The position numbers and the translations under genes are program-made. Shown here piece after piece: positions 1 through 9,178 of a stretch of DNA of 59,890 bases. The notes under the pieces were generated by a model, which saw only the letters and a program-made list of their open reading frames with translations, did no database searches and was not told where the DNA came from. The number at the start of each line of letters is the position of its first letter. Within the stretch, counting starts at the first letter, position 1. The stretch is from an uncultured Bacteroides sp. (lineage in GTDB: Bacteria; Bacteroidota; Bacteroidia; Bacteroidales; Bacteroidaceae), in assembly GCA_947173895.1 (NCBI GenBank), contig CAMWGU010000014.1, positions 1 through 59,890 of the forward strand, in the 5' to 3' direction.

Positions 1-76
1 CCTCTTTAGACTGGCTAAGATTTATGCATACCCCCAATGATTATCGGGTGAGCCATACTTTTGCGGTTGTTGGAAT

Positions 77-400
77 TCACGTTTTCCTATCCCTGCAATG
101 CAGGCGAAATCTTAGATCTTTCTTTGCGGCACAATTACACTTTTGTCTGCCGTTATGAGAGGACTTGTCGAACCATTTGTGTTTGCGCACATGAAGATAG
201 GTCGAATGCCCCGAAAGGGATAGTCTTGAATGACATGATAAGCACTGAAACCATAGGAGATGATCTCAGGGTTATTCTTGTCCCCACGTAATTGGATCTT
301 CTTTTCATCAAGATAGGTGTCGAAGCGATCAGCACTCTTTTCAAAGTTGACAATATCAAAGTTATGGTTCAGTGAATATTCTTGGTTAATATCATTTCAC
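77..400 (-). pseudogene. Remnant of an ISAon1-type transposase N-terminal region
   Basis: On the minus strand an open stretch without a start codon runs from a stop near 400 and reads through DRFDTYLDEKKIQ and YGFSAYHVIQDYPFRG; after a shift of frame near 200 the similarity carries on as LHVRKHKWFDKSS and ends at a stop at 77-79. From memory this order (a YLxEKxxP-like segment, then GFxxxxxVQDFPxRG, then LHxRxxKW) is that of the small N-terminal protein (orfA) of ISAon1-family transposases of Bacteroidota. It is broken by at least one frameshift and has no downstream catalytic partner here, so it is a dead fragment. Family identity is from motif recall, not a database match. Confidence 0.5.
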
Positions 401-802
401 AATAGCCTTTGTCCATTTGTTCTCAATCACCCGATATACATTCTATTGGCGGTATGAACCCGCTACTTCAGCTGGGGAAGAATGCAACGCGAGTGTACAG
501 CTGAAATACCCTGTTGATGGGGCTGGTTGTGAGAGGTCACTGTTATGATAGTGTTGTTTTTTACAGAAAGTCATACTATCTGTAAGTGTTGAGAGGATGT
601 TTCCATAATTACAAAAAATTACAGAATGGCTTTGCCTGATTTTTCTGAATAAATCAGATGGTGTACTTTGATGATTATAGACAACATGATTTAGCAGAAA
701 ATGCCCTGGAAAAAGCATTGAAATATGCCGATACGATTCTATATGTCTAATTTATATCTGAAAAATGCTCACTTATATTACATGTATTTGGAATATTATT
801 CG
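401..802. other. Degenerate intergenic DNA
   Basis: No intact gene is visible. The only suggestive piece is a 30-codon plus-strand stretch at 658-750 (contains HDLAENALEKALKYADTIL), which looks like one helix pair of a tetratricopeptide repeat, with in-frame stops just upstream. It may be the tail of a decayed TPR protein gene. Everything else in the stretch is AT-rich sequence with scattered stops in all frames. Confidence 0.35.
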
Positions 803-810
803 TATCTTTG
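803..810 (+). promoter_or_regulatory. Promoter -7 element of the DUF177-rpmF-fabH operon
   Basis: TATCTTTG matches the Bacteroides -7 consensus TAnnTTTG. No good TTTG box lies 19-21 bp upstream. Transcription should begin about 6-8 bp downstream, which rules out the TTG at 808 as a start codon and favours the TTG at 835. Confidence 0.55.
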
Positions 811-834
811 TCGCCCGAATTATATAGTATTGCT

Positions 835-1398
835 TTGGGAAAGTTTGATAAATATAAGATTGAATTGAAGAATATGACAGCAGACTCTGCTAAGTATGAG
901 TTTATGCTGGATAATCAATTTTTTGTAGACTTGGATGGTCCAGAAGTACAGAAAGGAAAACTGGAAGTAAAATTAAGTGTAAAAAAAACTTCGGGAGTTT
1001 TTCTGCTGGACTTTCATACAGAAGGTGTTGTTATAGTACCTTGTGACCGCTGTCTAGATGAAATGGAACTATCTATTTCCACCTCAGACCAATTGAAGGT
1101 GAAATTAGGACTCTCTTTTGCAGAGGAAGGCGATATTGTAATAGTGCCTGAGGACGATGGATATATCAATATAGCGTGGTTTTTGTATGAGTTTATAGTT
1201 TTGCATATTCCTATGAAACACGTGCATGCGCCGGGTAAATGCAACAAAGGTATGGTAGGCAAATTGAATAAACATCTGCGTATCTCTGCTGATGATGATA
1301 TGGGAGTGGCGATGGATGAAGATGATGGTATTAGCGAAGAACCTCAGGAAATAGACCCGAGATGGAATGAATTAAAGAAAATATTAGATAATAATTAA
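835..1398 (+). CDS. DUF177 (YceD-like) protein preceding rpmF
   Basis: A DUF177/YceD family protein of about 187 residues. Family members sit next to rpmF in most bacteria and are linked to 23S rRNA or large-subunit maturation, though the biochemical role is not settled. Visible marks are CDRCLDEME in the middle, the usual DUF177 cysteine pair, and HAPGKCNKG further on, followed by an acidic tail ending DPRWNELKKIL, which is typical of the family. I chose the TTG at 835 (LGKFDKYKIEL) because the promoter -7 box covers the earlier TTG at 808 and relatives begin at this point. rpmF follows after 12 bp, so the two are co-transcribed. Confidence 0.85.
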   Translation: MGKFDKYKIELKNMTADSAKYEFMLDNQFFVDLDGPEVQKGKLEVKLSVKKTSGVFLLDFHTEGVVIVPCDRCLDEMELSISTSDQLKVKLGLSFAEEGDIVIVPEDDGYINIAWFLYEFIVLHIPMKHVHAPGKCNKGMVGKLNKHLRISADDDMGVAMDEDDGISEEPQEIDPRWNELKKILDNN

Positions 1399-1410
1399 AG
1401 TTTATTAAAA

Positions 1411-1596
1411 ATGGCACATCCTAAAAGAAGACAATCAAAAACGAGAACTGCAAAGAGAAGAACTCATGATAAAGCAGTTGCTCCTACTTTAGCTATCTGT
1501 CCGAACTGCGGCGAATGGCATGTATACCACACTGTATGTGGAGCTTGCGGTTATTATAGAGGTAAGTTAGCAATCGAAAAAGAAGCTGCTGTATAA
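1411..1596 (+). CDS. rpmF: 50S ribosomal protein L32
   Basis: A 61-residue protein starting MAHPKRRQSKTRTAKRR, the basic N-terminus typical of L32, followed by the zinc-ribbon motif CPNCGEWHVYHTVCGACG with all four cysteines present, so this is the zinc-binding (C+) form. It is a structural protein of the large ribosomal subunit. The gene sits between the DUF177 gene and fabH, the conserved bacterial arrangement coupling ribosome and fatty-acid synthesis genes. A strong terminator follows. Confidence 0.97.
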   Translation: MAHPKRRQSKTRTAKRRTHDKAVAPTLAICPNCGEWHVYHTVCGACGYYRGKLAIEKEAAV

Positions 1597-1634
1597 TCAG
1601 TGGCTTTAACACGTTTGTACGTTTAATTGAATAA

Positions 1635-1671
1635 AGCCGGCGAGCTTCGGCTCTGTCGGCTGTTTTTTTTT
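1635..1671 (+). terminator. Terminator with UUCG tetraloop between rpmF and fabH
   Basis: AGCCG (1635-1639) pairs with CGGCT (1657-1661); inside it GAGC (1642-1645) and GCTC (1650-1653) close a stable TTCG loop, and a run of T follows. fabH begins only about 30 bp further on without a visible promoter, so partial read-through is likely. Confidence 0.8.
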
Positions 1672-1700
1672 GCAGGCAAGTACAAACCAATTAATTTGGA

Positions 1701-2708
1701 ATGATGGAAAAAATAAATGCAGTAATAACAGGAGTCGGTGGATATGTACCTGATTATGTCTTGACAAATGAAGAGATATCAAGAATGGTAGATACCAATG
1801 ATGAATGGATTATGACTCGAATTGGAGTAAAAGAAAGGCGTATTTTAAATGAAGAAGGGTTAGGGACATCATACATGGCACGTAAAGCGGCCAAACAATT
1901 GATGCAGAAAACTAATTCTAATCCTGATGACATTGATGCGGTAATCGTAGCAACTACTACTCCTGACTATCATTTCCCTTCCACTGCTTCCATTTTGTGT
2001 GATAAGCTGGGGCTGAAAAATGCATTTGCATTTGATTTGCAAGCTGCGTGTTGTGGCTTTTTGTATTTGATGGAAACGGCTGCTTCACTTATTTCATCAG
2101 GTAAATATAAGAAAATCATCATTGTCGGTGCGGACAAGATGTCATCTATGGTGAATTATCAGGATCGTGCAACTTGCCCGATTTTTGGTGATGGGGCGGC
2201 TGCATGTATGGTGGAAGCTACCACAGAAGATTATGGTATTATGGACGCTATCCTTCGTACAGATGGTAAGGGACTTCCTTTCCTTCACATGAAAGCTGGT
2301 GGGTCTGTATGTCCTCCTTCTTATTTCACTGTTGATCATAAAATGCATTATCTTTATCAAGAAGGAAGAACTGTTTTTAAATATGCAGTTTCCAATATGT
2401 CAGAGATTACTGCAAATATTGCTGAAAAGAATGGGTTAAACAAAGATAATATAGACTGGATTATCCCTCATCAGGCAAATTTGCGTATTATTGATGCTGT
2501 TGCATCCCGTTTGGAAGTACCTTTGGAGAAAGTGATGATCAACATTCAGCGATACGGTAATACCAGTGGTGCGACACTTCCGTTATGCCTTTGGGATTAC
2601 GAAAAGCAGTTAAAGAAAGGAGATAACTTGATCTTTACAGCATTTGGCGCAGGTTTTACCTATGGAGCTGTTTATGTGAAGTGGGGTTACGATGGTAGTA
2701 AGAGGTAA
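1701..2708 (+). CDS. fabH: Beta-ketoacyl-ACP synthase III
   Basis: FabH (KAS III), 335 residues, condenses acetyl-CoA (or a branched acyl-CoA) with malonyl-ACP to start type II fatty acid synthesis in the cytoplasm. The catalytic triad is visible: Cys117 in AACCGF, His257 in PHQAN and Asn287 in YGNTSG. Length and motif spacing are normal. ATG ATG occurs at 1701; either may be used. The family is known to set the primer and so the branched/straight chain ratio, but specificity cannot be read from the sequence. Transcription probably comes from the upstream rpmF operon past the terminator at 1635. Confidence 0.96.
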   Translation: MMEKINAVITGVGGYVPDYVLTNEEISRMVDTNDEWIMTRIGVKERRILNEEGLGTSYMARKAAKQLMQKTNSNPDDIDAVIVATTTPDYHFPSTASILCDKLGLKNAFAFDLQAACCGFLYLMETAASLISSGKYKKIIIVGADKMSSMVNYQDRATCPIFGDGAAACMVEATTEDYGIMDAILRTDGKGLPFLHMKAGGSVCPPSYFTVDHKMHYLYQEGRTVFKYAVSNMSEITANIAEKNGLNKDNIDWIIPHQANLRIIDAVASRLEVPLEKVMINIQRYGNTSGATLPLCLWDYEKQLKKGDNLIFTAFGAGFTYGAVYVKWGYDGSKR

Positions 2709-2735
2709 TAATCATCAAAACTACAAATACAAATG

Positions 2736-2764
2736 AACGCATCCATATTTCGATGCGTTTTTTT
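2736..2764 (+). terminator. Terminator between fabH and era
   Basis: AACGCATC (2736-2743) and GATGCGTT (2752-2759) form an 8-bp perfect stem with an 8-nt loop followed by a T run. The era start codon lies about 29 bp downstream. Confidence 0.85.
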
Positions 2765-2792
2765 GTCTGTAACCAATAAAAAGAAAAAGAAT

Positions 2793-3674
2793 ATGCATAA
2801 GGCAGGATTTGTAAATATTGTGGGAAACCCTAATGTAGGCAAGTCTACATTGATGAATTTGCTAGTAGGGGAACGTATTTCTATTGCAACCTTCAAGTCG
2901 CAAACAACTCGTCACCGTATCATGGGAATATTGAATACGGATGAGATGCAGATTGTATTCTCGGATACTCCGGGAGTAGTAAAGCCAAGCTACAAGTTAC
3001 AGGAGACCATGTTGAATTTCTCAGAATCGGCATTGACGGATGCGGACATTTTGCTGTATGTGACCGATGTGGTTGAAAAAATGGATAAGAATGCGGACTT
3101 TATGAGTAAGGTCCGTAACATGAAAGTTCCTGTCTTATTGCTGATTAATAAAATAGATTTGACTAATCAGAATGATTTGGTCAAACTGGTGGAAGCATGG
3201 CATGAACAACTTCCGCAGGCTGAGATTATTCCAATTTCTGCTACTTCTAAATTTAATGTCGATATGGTGATGAAGCGAATTAAGGAGTTACTTCCTGATT
3301 CTCCTCCTTATTTTGGAAAGGATCAGTGGACAGATAAGCCGGCCCGTTTTTTTGTGACCGAAATTATCCGTGAAAAAATTTTGCTTTATTACGATAAGGA
3401 GATTCCTTATTCGGTGGAAGTGGTTGTAGAGCAATTTAAGGAAGATGCTAAGAGTATCCATATCAATGCTGTGATATATGTGGAACGCGAGTCTCAAAAG
3501 GGAATTATTATAGGTAAGCAGGGCAGGGCTCTGAAGAAGGTAGCTACTGAGGCTAGAAAGACCTTAGAACATTTCTTCCAAAAATCAATTTATCTGGAGA
3601 CCTTTGTAAAGGTTGATAAAGATTGGAGAAGCTCAGATAAAGAATTGAAGAACTTTGGGTATCAAATGGATTGA
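2793..3674 (+). CDS. era: GTPase Era
   Basis: Era is an essential GTPase that binds 16S rRNA near its 3' end and assists 30S subunit maturation. G motifs are visible: G1 GNPNVGKS (11-18), the switch I threonines in KSQTTRH, G3 DTPG (58-61) and G4 NKID (119-122). The C-terminal third is the RNA-binding KH domain with GKQGRALKKV as its GxxG loop. The 293-residue length is standard. I start at the ATG at 2793 because the in-frame ATG at 2733 lies at the foot of the terminator hairpin and would add 20 atypical residues. der follows after 32 bp. Confidence 0.96.
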   Translation: MHKAGFVNIVGNPNVGKSTLMNLLVGERISIATFKSQTTRHRIMGILNTDEMQIVFSDTPGVVKPSYKLQETMLNFSESALTDADILLYVTDVVEKMDKNADFMSKVRNMKVPVLLLINKIDLTNQNDLVKLVEAWHEQLPQAEIIPISATSKFNVDMVMKRIKELLPDSPPYFGKDQWTDKPARFFVTEIIREKILLYYDKEIPYSVEVVVEQFKEDAKSIHINAVIYVERESQKGIIIGKQGRALKKVATEARKTLEHFFQKSIYLETFVKVDKDWRSSDKELKNFGYQMD

Positions 3675-3706
3675 ATCGACTGCGATAGTCGTAAAAAAGA
3701 AAGAAA

Positions 3707-5020
3707 ATGGGAAATTTAGTAGCAATTGTAGGGCGCCCCAATGTGGGTAAATCTACACTTTTTAATCGTCTGACTAAAACGCGTCAGGCTATTGTAAATG
3801 AGCAGGCAGGAACCACCCGTGACCGTCAGTATGGCAAGTCGGAATGGTTGGGGCGTGAGTTCTCTGTTGTTGACACCGGTGGATGGGTGGTAAATTCTGA
3901 CGATATTTTTGAAGAGGAAATCCGTAAACAAGTGGGGCTTGCCATCGACGAGGCGGATGTCATCTTGTTTGTGGTGGATGTTGTGAATGGGGTGACTGAT
4001 TTGGATATGGCTGTAGCTTCTATTTTGCGGCGTACTAAGAAGCCCGTCATTATGGTAGCTAACAAGACGGATAACAATGATTTGCAATATAGTGCTGCCG
4101 AATTCTACAAACTGGGTTTGGGCGATCCTTACTGTATTTCGGCATTGAGCGGAAGTGGTACGGGAGACTTGTTAGATCTGGTAGTGGGTAAATTCAATCG
4201 TGAGAGTGAAGAACTGCTGGACGAGGATATTCCCCGTTTTGCTGTGGTAGGACGTCCTAATGCTGGAAAATCTTCCATCGTCAATGCCTTTATTGGAGAG
4301 GATCGTAATATTGTGACTGAGATTGCAGGCACTACTCGAGATTCCATTTATACTCGATATGAAAAGTTCGGATTCGATTTTTATTTGGTTGATACTGCCG
4401 GTATCCGTAAAAAGAATAAGGTAAATGAGGATTTGGAATATTACTCTGTCATTCGCTCTATCCGTTCTATCGAGAATTCAGATGTGTGTATTCTTATGTT
4501 AGATGCTACTCGCGGTATTGAAGGGCAGGATTTGAATATCTTTTCTCTTATTCAGCGTAATCAGAAAGGTTTGGTTGTAGTGGTGAATAAGTGGGATTTG
4601 GTAGAAAACAAGGATTCAAAGGTGATGAAGACTTTTGAGGAGGCCATTCGTTCTCGTCTAGCTCCGTTTGTTGATTTTCCTATTATTTTCGCTTCTGCAC
4701 TGACCAAGCAACGTATTTTCAAGGTGTTAGAAATGGCTAAAGAGGTGTATCATGCACGTACTACCCGTATTCCGACAGCTCGTTTGAATGAAGAAATGCT
4801 GCCGCTGATCGAGGCCTATCCACCTCCTTCTAATAAGGGCAAATATATCAAGATCAAGTATTGCACTCAGTTGCCCAACACGCAAGTTCCTTCTTTTGTA
4901 TTCTTTGCTAATCTGCCTCAATATGTGAAAGAACCCTATAAACGCTTTCTTGAGAATAAGATGCGTGAGAAGTGGGAGTTGTCTGGCACTCCGATCAATA
5001 TATATATTCGGCAAAAATAA
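3707..5020 (+). CDS. der: Ribosome-associated GTPase Der (EngA)
   Basis: Der is a double-GTPase needed for 50S subunit assembly. Two G domains are seen: first G1 GRPNVGKS (9-16) with DTGG and NKTD; second G1 GRPNAGKS (182-189) with DTAG and NKWD. The C-terminal KH-like domain (about 350-437, region with YPPPSNKGK) follows. 437 residues is the normal length. It is next to era, so two ribosome-assembly GTPases are co-expressed. The gene ends at a long hairpin shared with the convergent transporter operon. Confidence 0.97.
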   Translation: MGNLVAIVGRPNVGKSTLFNRLTKTRQAIVNEQAGTTRDRQYGKSEWLGREFSVVDTGGWVVNSDDIFEEEIRKQVGLAIDEADVILFVVDVVNGVTDLDMAVASILRRTKKPVIMVANKTDNNDLQYSAAEFYKLGLGDPYCISALSGSGTGDLLDLVVGKFNRESEELLDEDIPRFAVVGRPNAGKSSIVNAFIGEDRNIVTEIAGTTRDSIYTRYEKFGFDFYLVDTAGIRKKNKVNEDLEYYSVIRSIRSIENSDVCILMLDATRGIEGQDLNIFSLIQRNQKGLVVVVNKWDLVENKDSKVMKTFEEAIRSRLAPFVDFPIIFASALTKQRIFKVLEMAKEVYHARTTRIPTARLNEEMLPLIEAYPPPSNKGKYIKIKYCTQLPNTQVPSFVFFANLPQYVKEPYKRFLENKMREKWELSGTPINIYIRQK

Positions 5021-5028
5021 ATAAGAAT

Positions 5029-5095
5029 GAATGGTTAATAAGCAATGAAAACACCTTCGGTGGTGGTTCTTCTGATTATTAACCATTCTTTTTTT
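5029..5095. terminator. Long terminator hairpin between convergent der and mlaF-type genes
   Basis: The 13-nt arms GAATGGTTAATAA (5029-5041) and TTATTAACCATTC (5076-5088) are perfectly complementary and enclose a small inner hairpin around CACCTTCGGTG. A T run follows on the plus strand. On the minus strand the exit side is also T-rich, so it may stop transcripts from both directions. Confidence 0.8.
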
Positions 5096-5112
5096 ATATC
5101 GGTCTTGGGGGC

Positions 5113-5895
5113 TCAGACCTGTTTTGTTTTCTTCAGTTCGCGTTCTTCCACGTTTCTCACTTTGCGGAGCAGATCGGAGGCGAAGATAAAATTGTTCAGT
5201 CGTTCGTTGGTTGCTGTAAATACATCATTTTTTGTTCCTTCCCATTCTTTATGTCCCTTATAAATATAAAGGATGCTGTCGCCTATTCCCATCACAGAGT
5301 TCATGTCGTGGGTATTTATAATGGTGGTCATGTTATATTCGGTAGTGATGTCGTGAATCAGTTCGTCGATGACCAATGAGGTTTTTGGGTCCAGTCCGGA
5401 ATTGGGTTCGTCGCAGAACAGATATTGTGGGTTCAAGGCTATGGCGCGTGCTATGGCTACACGTTTCTGCATACCACCGCTGATTTCTCCCGGATACTTG
5501 CTTTGAGCTTCGATCAGATTAACACGATCTAGACAGAACCGGGCACGTTTTACGCGGTCGCGGTAGGTGTCGTTCGAAAACATATCTAGTGGAAACATTA
5601 CATTTTCCAATACGGTAAGGGAGTCGAATAAGGCGGCGCTTTGGAAAATCATGCCCATTTCGCGGCGCAATGTTTTCTTCTCCTTTTTGTTCATGCTAAG
5701 AAAATTTCGCCCGTCATACAAGATCTCGCCTTTTTCAGGAGTAAGCAGTCCGACGATGCATTTCATCAATACTGTTTTGCCGGATCCGCTCTGCCCTATA
5801 ATCAGGTTTGTCTTTCCATTGTCGAAAGTGGCATTGATGCCTGCCAATACATCTTTTCCCTCGAATGATTTATATAATGACTTTACTTGTATCAT
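5113..5895 (-). CDS. ABC transporter ATP-binding protein, MlaF type
   Basis: ATPase of the Mla/MCE phospholipid transport family, 260 residues. Walker A GQSGSGKT (34-41), signature ISGGMQKR and Walker B LFCDEPNSGLD are intact; the NSGLD wording and the D-loop are typical of MlaF/YrbF. It would power lipid movement between inner and outer membranes together with the MlaE-type permease encoded directly upstream. The start ATG at 5895 overlaps the permease stop codon (ATGA), so translation is coupled. Longer upstream reading of this frame lies inside the permease gene and is not used. No MCE-domain (MlaD) gene is in the immediate operon. Confidence 0.9.
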   Translation of the reverse strand: MIQVKSLYKSFEGKDVLAGINATFDNGKTNLIIGQSGSGKTVLMKCIVGLLTPEKGEILYDGRNFLSMNKKEKKTLRREMGMIFQSAALFDSLTVLENVMFPLDMFSNDTYRDRVKRARFCLDRVNLIEAQSKYPGEISGGMQKRVAIARAIALNPQYLFCDEPNSGLDPKTSLVIDELIHDITTEYNMTTIINTHDMNSVMGIGDSILYIYKGHKEWEGTKNDVFTATNERLNNFIFASDLLRKVRNVEERELKKTKQV

Positions 5896-6638
5896 CCCAT
5901 TAAAAGTTGTGTTAATACTAAATCGGAGAACAGAATGAGAACACTGCTCATCACCACAGAGTCTGTGCTGGCTTTGCCTACCGCAATGGAACCTCCCTCT
6001 ACTGTATAGCCAAAATAGGCGGACACACTGGAAATGATGAAGGCAAAAAAGACGGACTTTATAAAGCTGCACCACACAAACCATTCCTGAAAACTGTATT
6101 GCAAACCGTATTCCAAGTCTTCGGCGTTCAGTACTCCGCCGAACCAACAGGTGCAAAAAGCACCGATGATGCCCGAGAAGATACTGAATATGACCAGAAA
6201 GGGAATCATCGTCATCAAAGCCACTATTTTGGGAAGGATGAGGTAGCCGGCCGAGTTGACTCCCATAATCTCCAGCGCGTCAATTTGCTGGGTCACACGC
6301 ATGGTTCCTATTTCGGAAGCGATGTTGGAACCTACCTTTCCTGCCAAGATCAAACACATGATGGAGGATGAAAACTCTAACAGCATGATTTCGCGAGTGG
6401 TATAGCCCACTACGAAGCGGGGCATCCATGGGCTTTCTATGTTCAGTTTGATCTGGATGGTAATTACGGCACCGATGAAAAAGGAAATTAGCAGTACGAT
6501 ACCGATGGAGTTTACTCCTAACTGCACCATCTCGTTGAGATATTGCTTGAAAAACATACGCATACGTTCGGGACGTGCAAACGTACGTCCCATCAGCATG
6601 ATATATTTCCCTACGGTTGTTATGGGTCTTATCATCAT
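5892..6638 (-). CDS. MlaE-type permease of phospholipid ABC transporter
   Basis: A 248-residue integral membrane protein of the MlaE/YrbE (DUF140) family. The segment EFSSSIMCLILAGKVGSNIASEIGTMRVTQQ carries the family hallmark (AGKVGS...E.GTM), followed by QIDALEIMGVN; about five to six hydrophobic stretches are visible. Start chosen at 6638 (MMIRPIT), since the promoter -7 box sits at 6657-6664 and the upstream in-frame ATG at 6689 would lie before it. It forms an operon with the ATPase at 5113 (4-bp overlap) and is divergent from the LptB-type gene. Confidence 0.9.
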   Translation of the reverse strand: MMIRPITTVGKYIMLMGRTFARPERMRMFFKQYLNEMVQLGVNSIGIVLLISFFIGAVITIQIKLNIESPWMPRFVVGYTTREIMLLEFSSSIMCLILAGKVGSNIASEIGTMRVTQQIDALEIMGVNSAGYLILPKIVALMTMIPFLVIFSIFSGIIGAFCTCWFGGVLNAEDLEYGLQYSFQEWFVWCSFIKSVFFAFIISSVSAYFGYTVEGGSIAVGKASTDSVVMSSVLILFSDLVLTQLLMG

Positions 6639-6656
6639 AGTTTTCACAATTTCCTG

Positions 6657-6690
6657 CAAAAGTAGCCTTTTTTGTCTATATAAATGCAAA
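6657..6690 (-). promoter_or_regulatory. Promoter of the mlaE-mlaF operon
   Basis: On the minus strand TTTG (6687-6690) is followed after 22 bp by TACTTTTG (6657-6664), fitting TAnnTTTG; the spacer is slightly longer than usual. Confidence 0.6.
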
Positions 6691-6738
6691 AGAATGGCTG
6701 ATTTTCTGTTCTGTTATGCGTTTCCTAAACTTTTTTAG

Positions 6739-6746
6739 TATTTTTG
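6739..6746 (+). promoter_or_regulatory. Promoter -7 element of the lptB-type gene
   Basis: TATTTTTG matches TAnnTTTG and lies about 12 bp before the ATG at 6758, implying a very short leader (or use of a later start). No clear -33 TTTG. Confidence 0.5.
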
Positions 6747-6757
6747 CCATAAAATAG

Positions 6758-7591
6758 ATGGATATGTCAGAACAGGAAATGGAACAACAAAATACGGCGA
6801 CCAAAGATGGGCGCATGGTGCTTCGTACGGAAAATCTGGTAAAGAAATACGGTAAGCGTACGGTAGTAAGCCATGTCTCTTTTGATGTGAAACAGGGAGA
6901 AATAGTAGGGCTTTTGGGGCCGAATGGTGCCGGCAAGACTACTTCTTTTTATATGACTACGGGACTTGTCGTGCCCAATGAAGGACATATATTTCTCAAT
7001 GACTTGGATATAACTGCTTATCCTGTTTATAAGCGTGCGCAGAACGGCATCGGTTATCTGGCGCAGGAAGCTTCCGTGTTTCGCAAGATGAGTGTAGAGG
7101 ATAATATTGCTTCCGTGCTGGAACTGACCAACACCACTCCGGAATATCAGAAGGACAAGCTGGAAAGCCTGATTGCCGAATTCCGCTTGCAGAAAGTGCG
7201 CAAGAACCTGGGCGACCAGCTTTCGGGAGGTGAACGCCGCCGTACGGAGATTGCCCGTTGCCTGGCCATCGACCCCAAGTTCATCATGCTGGACGAACCT
7301 TTTGCAGGAGTCGATCCGATTGCAGTAGAGGATATCCAGCACATCGTATGGAAACTGAAGGACAAGAATATCGGCATATTGATTACCGACCATAATGCGC
7401 TGGAAACTTTGCGCTTGACCGACCGTGCCTATCTGTTGTTTGAAGGGAAAATCCTGTTCCAGGGAACTCCCGAGGAGTTGGCGGAGAATCCGGTGGTGCG
7501 TGAAAAATACTTGGGTACCAACTTTGTGCTCCGCCGCAAGGATTTCCAACTGGCGGAAAAGGACAGGCAGACCAAAGCTTTCCGGTCTTGA
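6758..7591 (+). CDS. lptB: LPS export ABC transporter ATP-binding protein (LptB type)
   Basis: ATPase of the Lpt machine that extracts lipopolysaccharide from the inner membrane. Walker A GPNGAGKT (54-61), Q-loop [10 protein letters not shown], signature LSGGERRR and Walker [14 protein letters not shown] are intact, and the wording [11 protein letters not shown] and DEPFAGVDP is characteristic of LptB. At 277 residues it is longer than the usual ~240, with about 20 extra residues at each end; translation could instead begin at the ATG at 6815 ([13 protein letters not shown]), which would remove the N-terminal extension and give room for a leader after the promoter at 6739. The locus faces away from the Mla-type operon. 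Confidence 0.92.
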   Translation: MDMSEQEMEQQNTATKDGRMVLRTENLVKKYGKRTVVSHVSFDVKQGEIVGLLGPNGAGKTTSFYMTTGLVVPNEGHIFLNDLDITAYPVYKRAQNGIGYLAQEASVFRKMSVEDNIASVLELTNTTPEYQKDKLESLIAEFRLQKVRKNLGDQLSGGERRRTEIARCLAIDPKFIMLDEPFAGVDPIAVEDIQHIVWKLKDKNIGILITDHNALETLRLTDRAYLLFEGKILFQGTPEELAENPVVREKYLGTNFVLRRKDFQLAEKDRQTKAFRS

Positions 7592-7646
7592 TGCGATGTC
7601 TGTATTTTGCTGTCGCAATGTTTAATAAAATAAATAGAAAACCGGA

Positions 7647-8628
7647 ATGCAAATCAGGTATTATTGTTTCGTTATCATCTGTTTGTTGGGCGTTGTGTCG
7701 TGTACCCATGCTCCCCATACTCGTGAAATCCGAAAGGTGACCAGTGTGTTCACGCCGGATACAGTTCCGGAATACTCTCTCAAGGGGGATACTTTGTACT
7801 ATGATCCGCTTTATCCGACTGATATCATGGTGCTCGACACGTTTTTGTTGGTTGCCCAGCATCAGGATGAAAATTTGATTCATGTGTATAGTCTGTGCGA
7901 TACCACGCTATTGGGCAAATTCTTGTATCAGGGACAAGGCCCCGATGATGTGGAATGGCTTTACGCAAGGTTGGGTAGAAAACGGAGAAGCGAAATTGTT
8001 AATCCAGTCTTATTTAAAATCGGCAGCAGTCTTGAATATAAACCAGACATTGGCTGCTGCAAGGCCGGTTTATGAAGAGCGTTTTACCTTTGATAGGGAT
8101 TCGGCACAAGTTATCTTGCAGAGGACGAATGTGGTGTATAAGTTCCGTGATAAGTTTTTATTGTCTCGTGCGCCAGAACGCATGAAAGGATTGGAAGACT
8201 ATAATATGAGTTTTCAGTGGCTTGATTATGAGTCCGACCAGATAGGCGATGTGGTTTATGGCATGAATTTGGGTTTGGTTCCTGTTATTCCTTTATATAT
8301 TGCCGGGGGGATGGGGCTTAACCCGAAAGGGGATAAACTATGTTGTGCTTGCCGTTTTCTTCCTGCATTCAGTATCTTGAATTTGGAAACAGGCGAGGCT
8401 TTGCAGGTCTTTCCGGAGGGGGAGAAACCGGATATGCAGGCGATTATTGATGCGCAAAAAGATGCATCATATTATGGCGATGTGACTTCGACGGAACGTT
8501 ACGTCTATCTTGCCTCTTCGCGTGGTGTTGCACATACAGAGCTTGAGAAAAAGGGTACGGCTATCGAAGTGTACGACTGGGAAGGCCGCGCTGTGTGTCG
8601 TTTCTTGGTTTCCGATGTGATTCTATAA
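7647..8628 (+). pseudogene. Frameshifted 6-bladed beta-propeller lipoprotein gene
   Basis: The first frame (7647 to about 7965) begins with a lipoprotein signal peptide (lipobox VVSC near residue 19) and reads HQDENLIHVYSLCD and GKFLYQGQGPDDVEW, the first blades of the BF3885-like, TolB-like propeller lipoproteins common in Bacteroidales. Near 7955-7980 the similarity moves to another frame (QGWVENGEAKLL onwards) and continues to 8628, about 325 codons in all. One single-base indel explains it. It could be a real inactivation, a phase-type change or a base error in the sequence. No function is known to me for this subfamily beyond being a likely periplasmic or surface lipoprotein. Confidence 0.7.
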
Positions 8629-8675
8629 AGATATTTTTTATGCATCGACGTGTACTCTCAGTGTTATAACAGGTT

Positions 8676-8721
8676 AAATGAAAGAAGGAGGGAAATATCC
8701 ATGTCCCTCCTTCTTTCATTT
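8676..8721. terminator. Bidirectional terminator hairpin
   Basis: An 18-bp perfect stem (8676-8693 with 8704-8721) and a 10-nt loop lie between the convergent lipoprotein gene and the RRM gene. The stem ends AAATG/CATTT give T runs on both strands. Confidence 0.85.
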
Positions 8722-8737
8722 CGTATCAGGTAAGTAA

Positions 8738-8983
8738 TTAGTTTCTAGGTATTGCTTCCTTGATTACCATTTGGCGCCCCATGAATTCCGAACCGTTCAG
8801 TTCTTTCATGGCTTGGGCTGCTTCTGCATCATTTTCTATTTCGACAAATGCAAATCCTTTGGATTTACCTGTCTCACGGTCTTTGATGACTTTTACGGAA
8901 GTGACAACTCCGTAAGCCGCCATTGCTTGTTCCAAATCTTCTTCCTTAACACGATAGTTAAGGTTCCCAACATACATGTTCAT
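8738..8983 (-). CDS. Small RRM-domain RNA-binding protein
   Basis: An 81-residue protein that is almost wholly one RNA recognition motif: RNP2 MYVGNL (3-8) and RNP1 KGFAFVEI (42-49), with the aromatic residues that stack on RNA bases present. Bacteroidales lack Hfq and carry several such single-RRM proteins (called Rbp in the literature), proposed as global RNA chaperones. The gene is alone, with a long leader of about 150 nt from a probable promoter near 9148-9178, which leaves room for post-transcriptional or autoregulatory control. Confidence 0.92.
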   Translation of the reverse strand: MNMYVGNLNYRVKEEDLEQAMAAYGVVTSVKVIKDRETGKSKGFAFVEIENDAEAAQAMKELNGSEFMGRQMVIKEAIPRN

Positions 8984-9147
8984 AATGAATTGATAAAAAT
9001 AATTAAAATATAAATACTCTCTGAATGGTGACTATTAATGAAGTAGGGGATTCGAACGACAGAGAGTTTACATAGATGCTATTTGTACAAAAAGTAAAAA
9101 CCTTGCAATAAAAATCACTAGCTATAATTAGTGTCACCAGTCGGACG

Positions 9148-9178
9148 CAAAGGAACGCATAAATTTTGAATTGGCAAA
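9148..9178 (-). promoter_or_regulatory. Probable promoter of the RRM gene
   Basis: Minus-strand TTTG (9175-9178), 19-bp spacer, then TTCCTTTG (9148-9155), one mismatch from TAnnTTTG. It predicts a leader of roughly 155 nt. Confidence 0.4.

Noticed and set aside
2733-2792. Earlier era start codon at 2733
   Set aside because: It is at the base of the fabH-era terminator hairpin and adds 20 residues not found in Era; the ATG at 2793 yields the standard length.
5896-6156. N-terminal extension of the MlaF-type ATPase
   Set aside because: This in-frame stretch lies inside the permease gene in another frame; the ATGA overlap at 5892-5895 gives the natural start.
6767-7618. 283-codon minus-strand open frame
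   Set aside because: Antisense shadow of the LptB-type ATPase with intact Walker motifs on the other strand.
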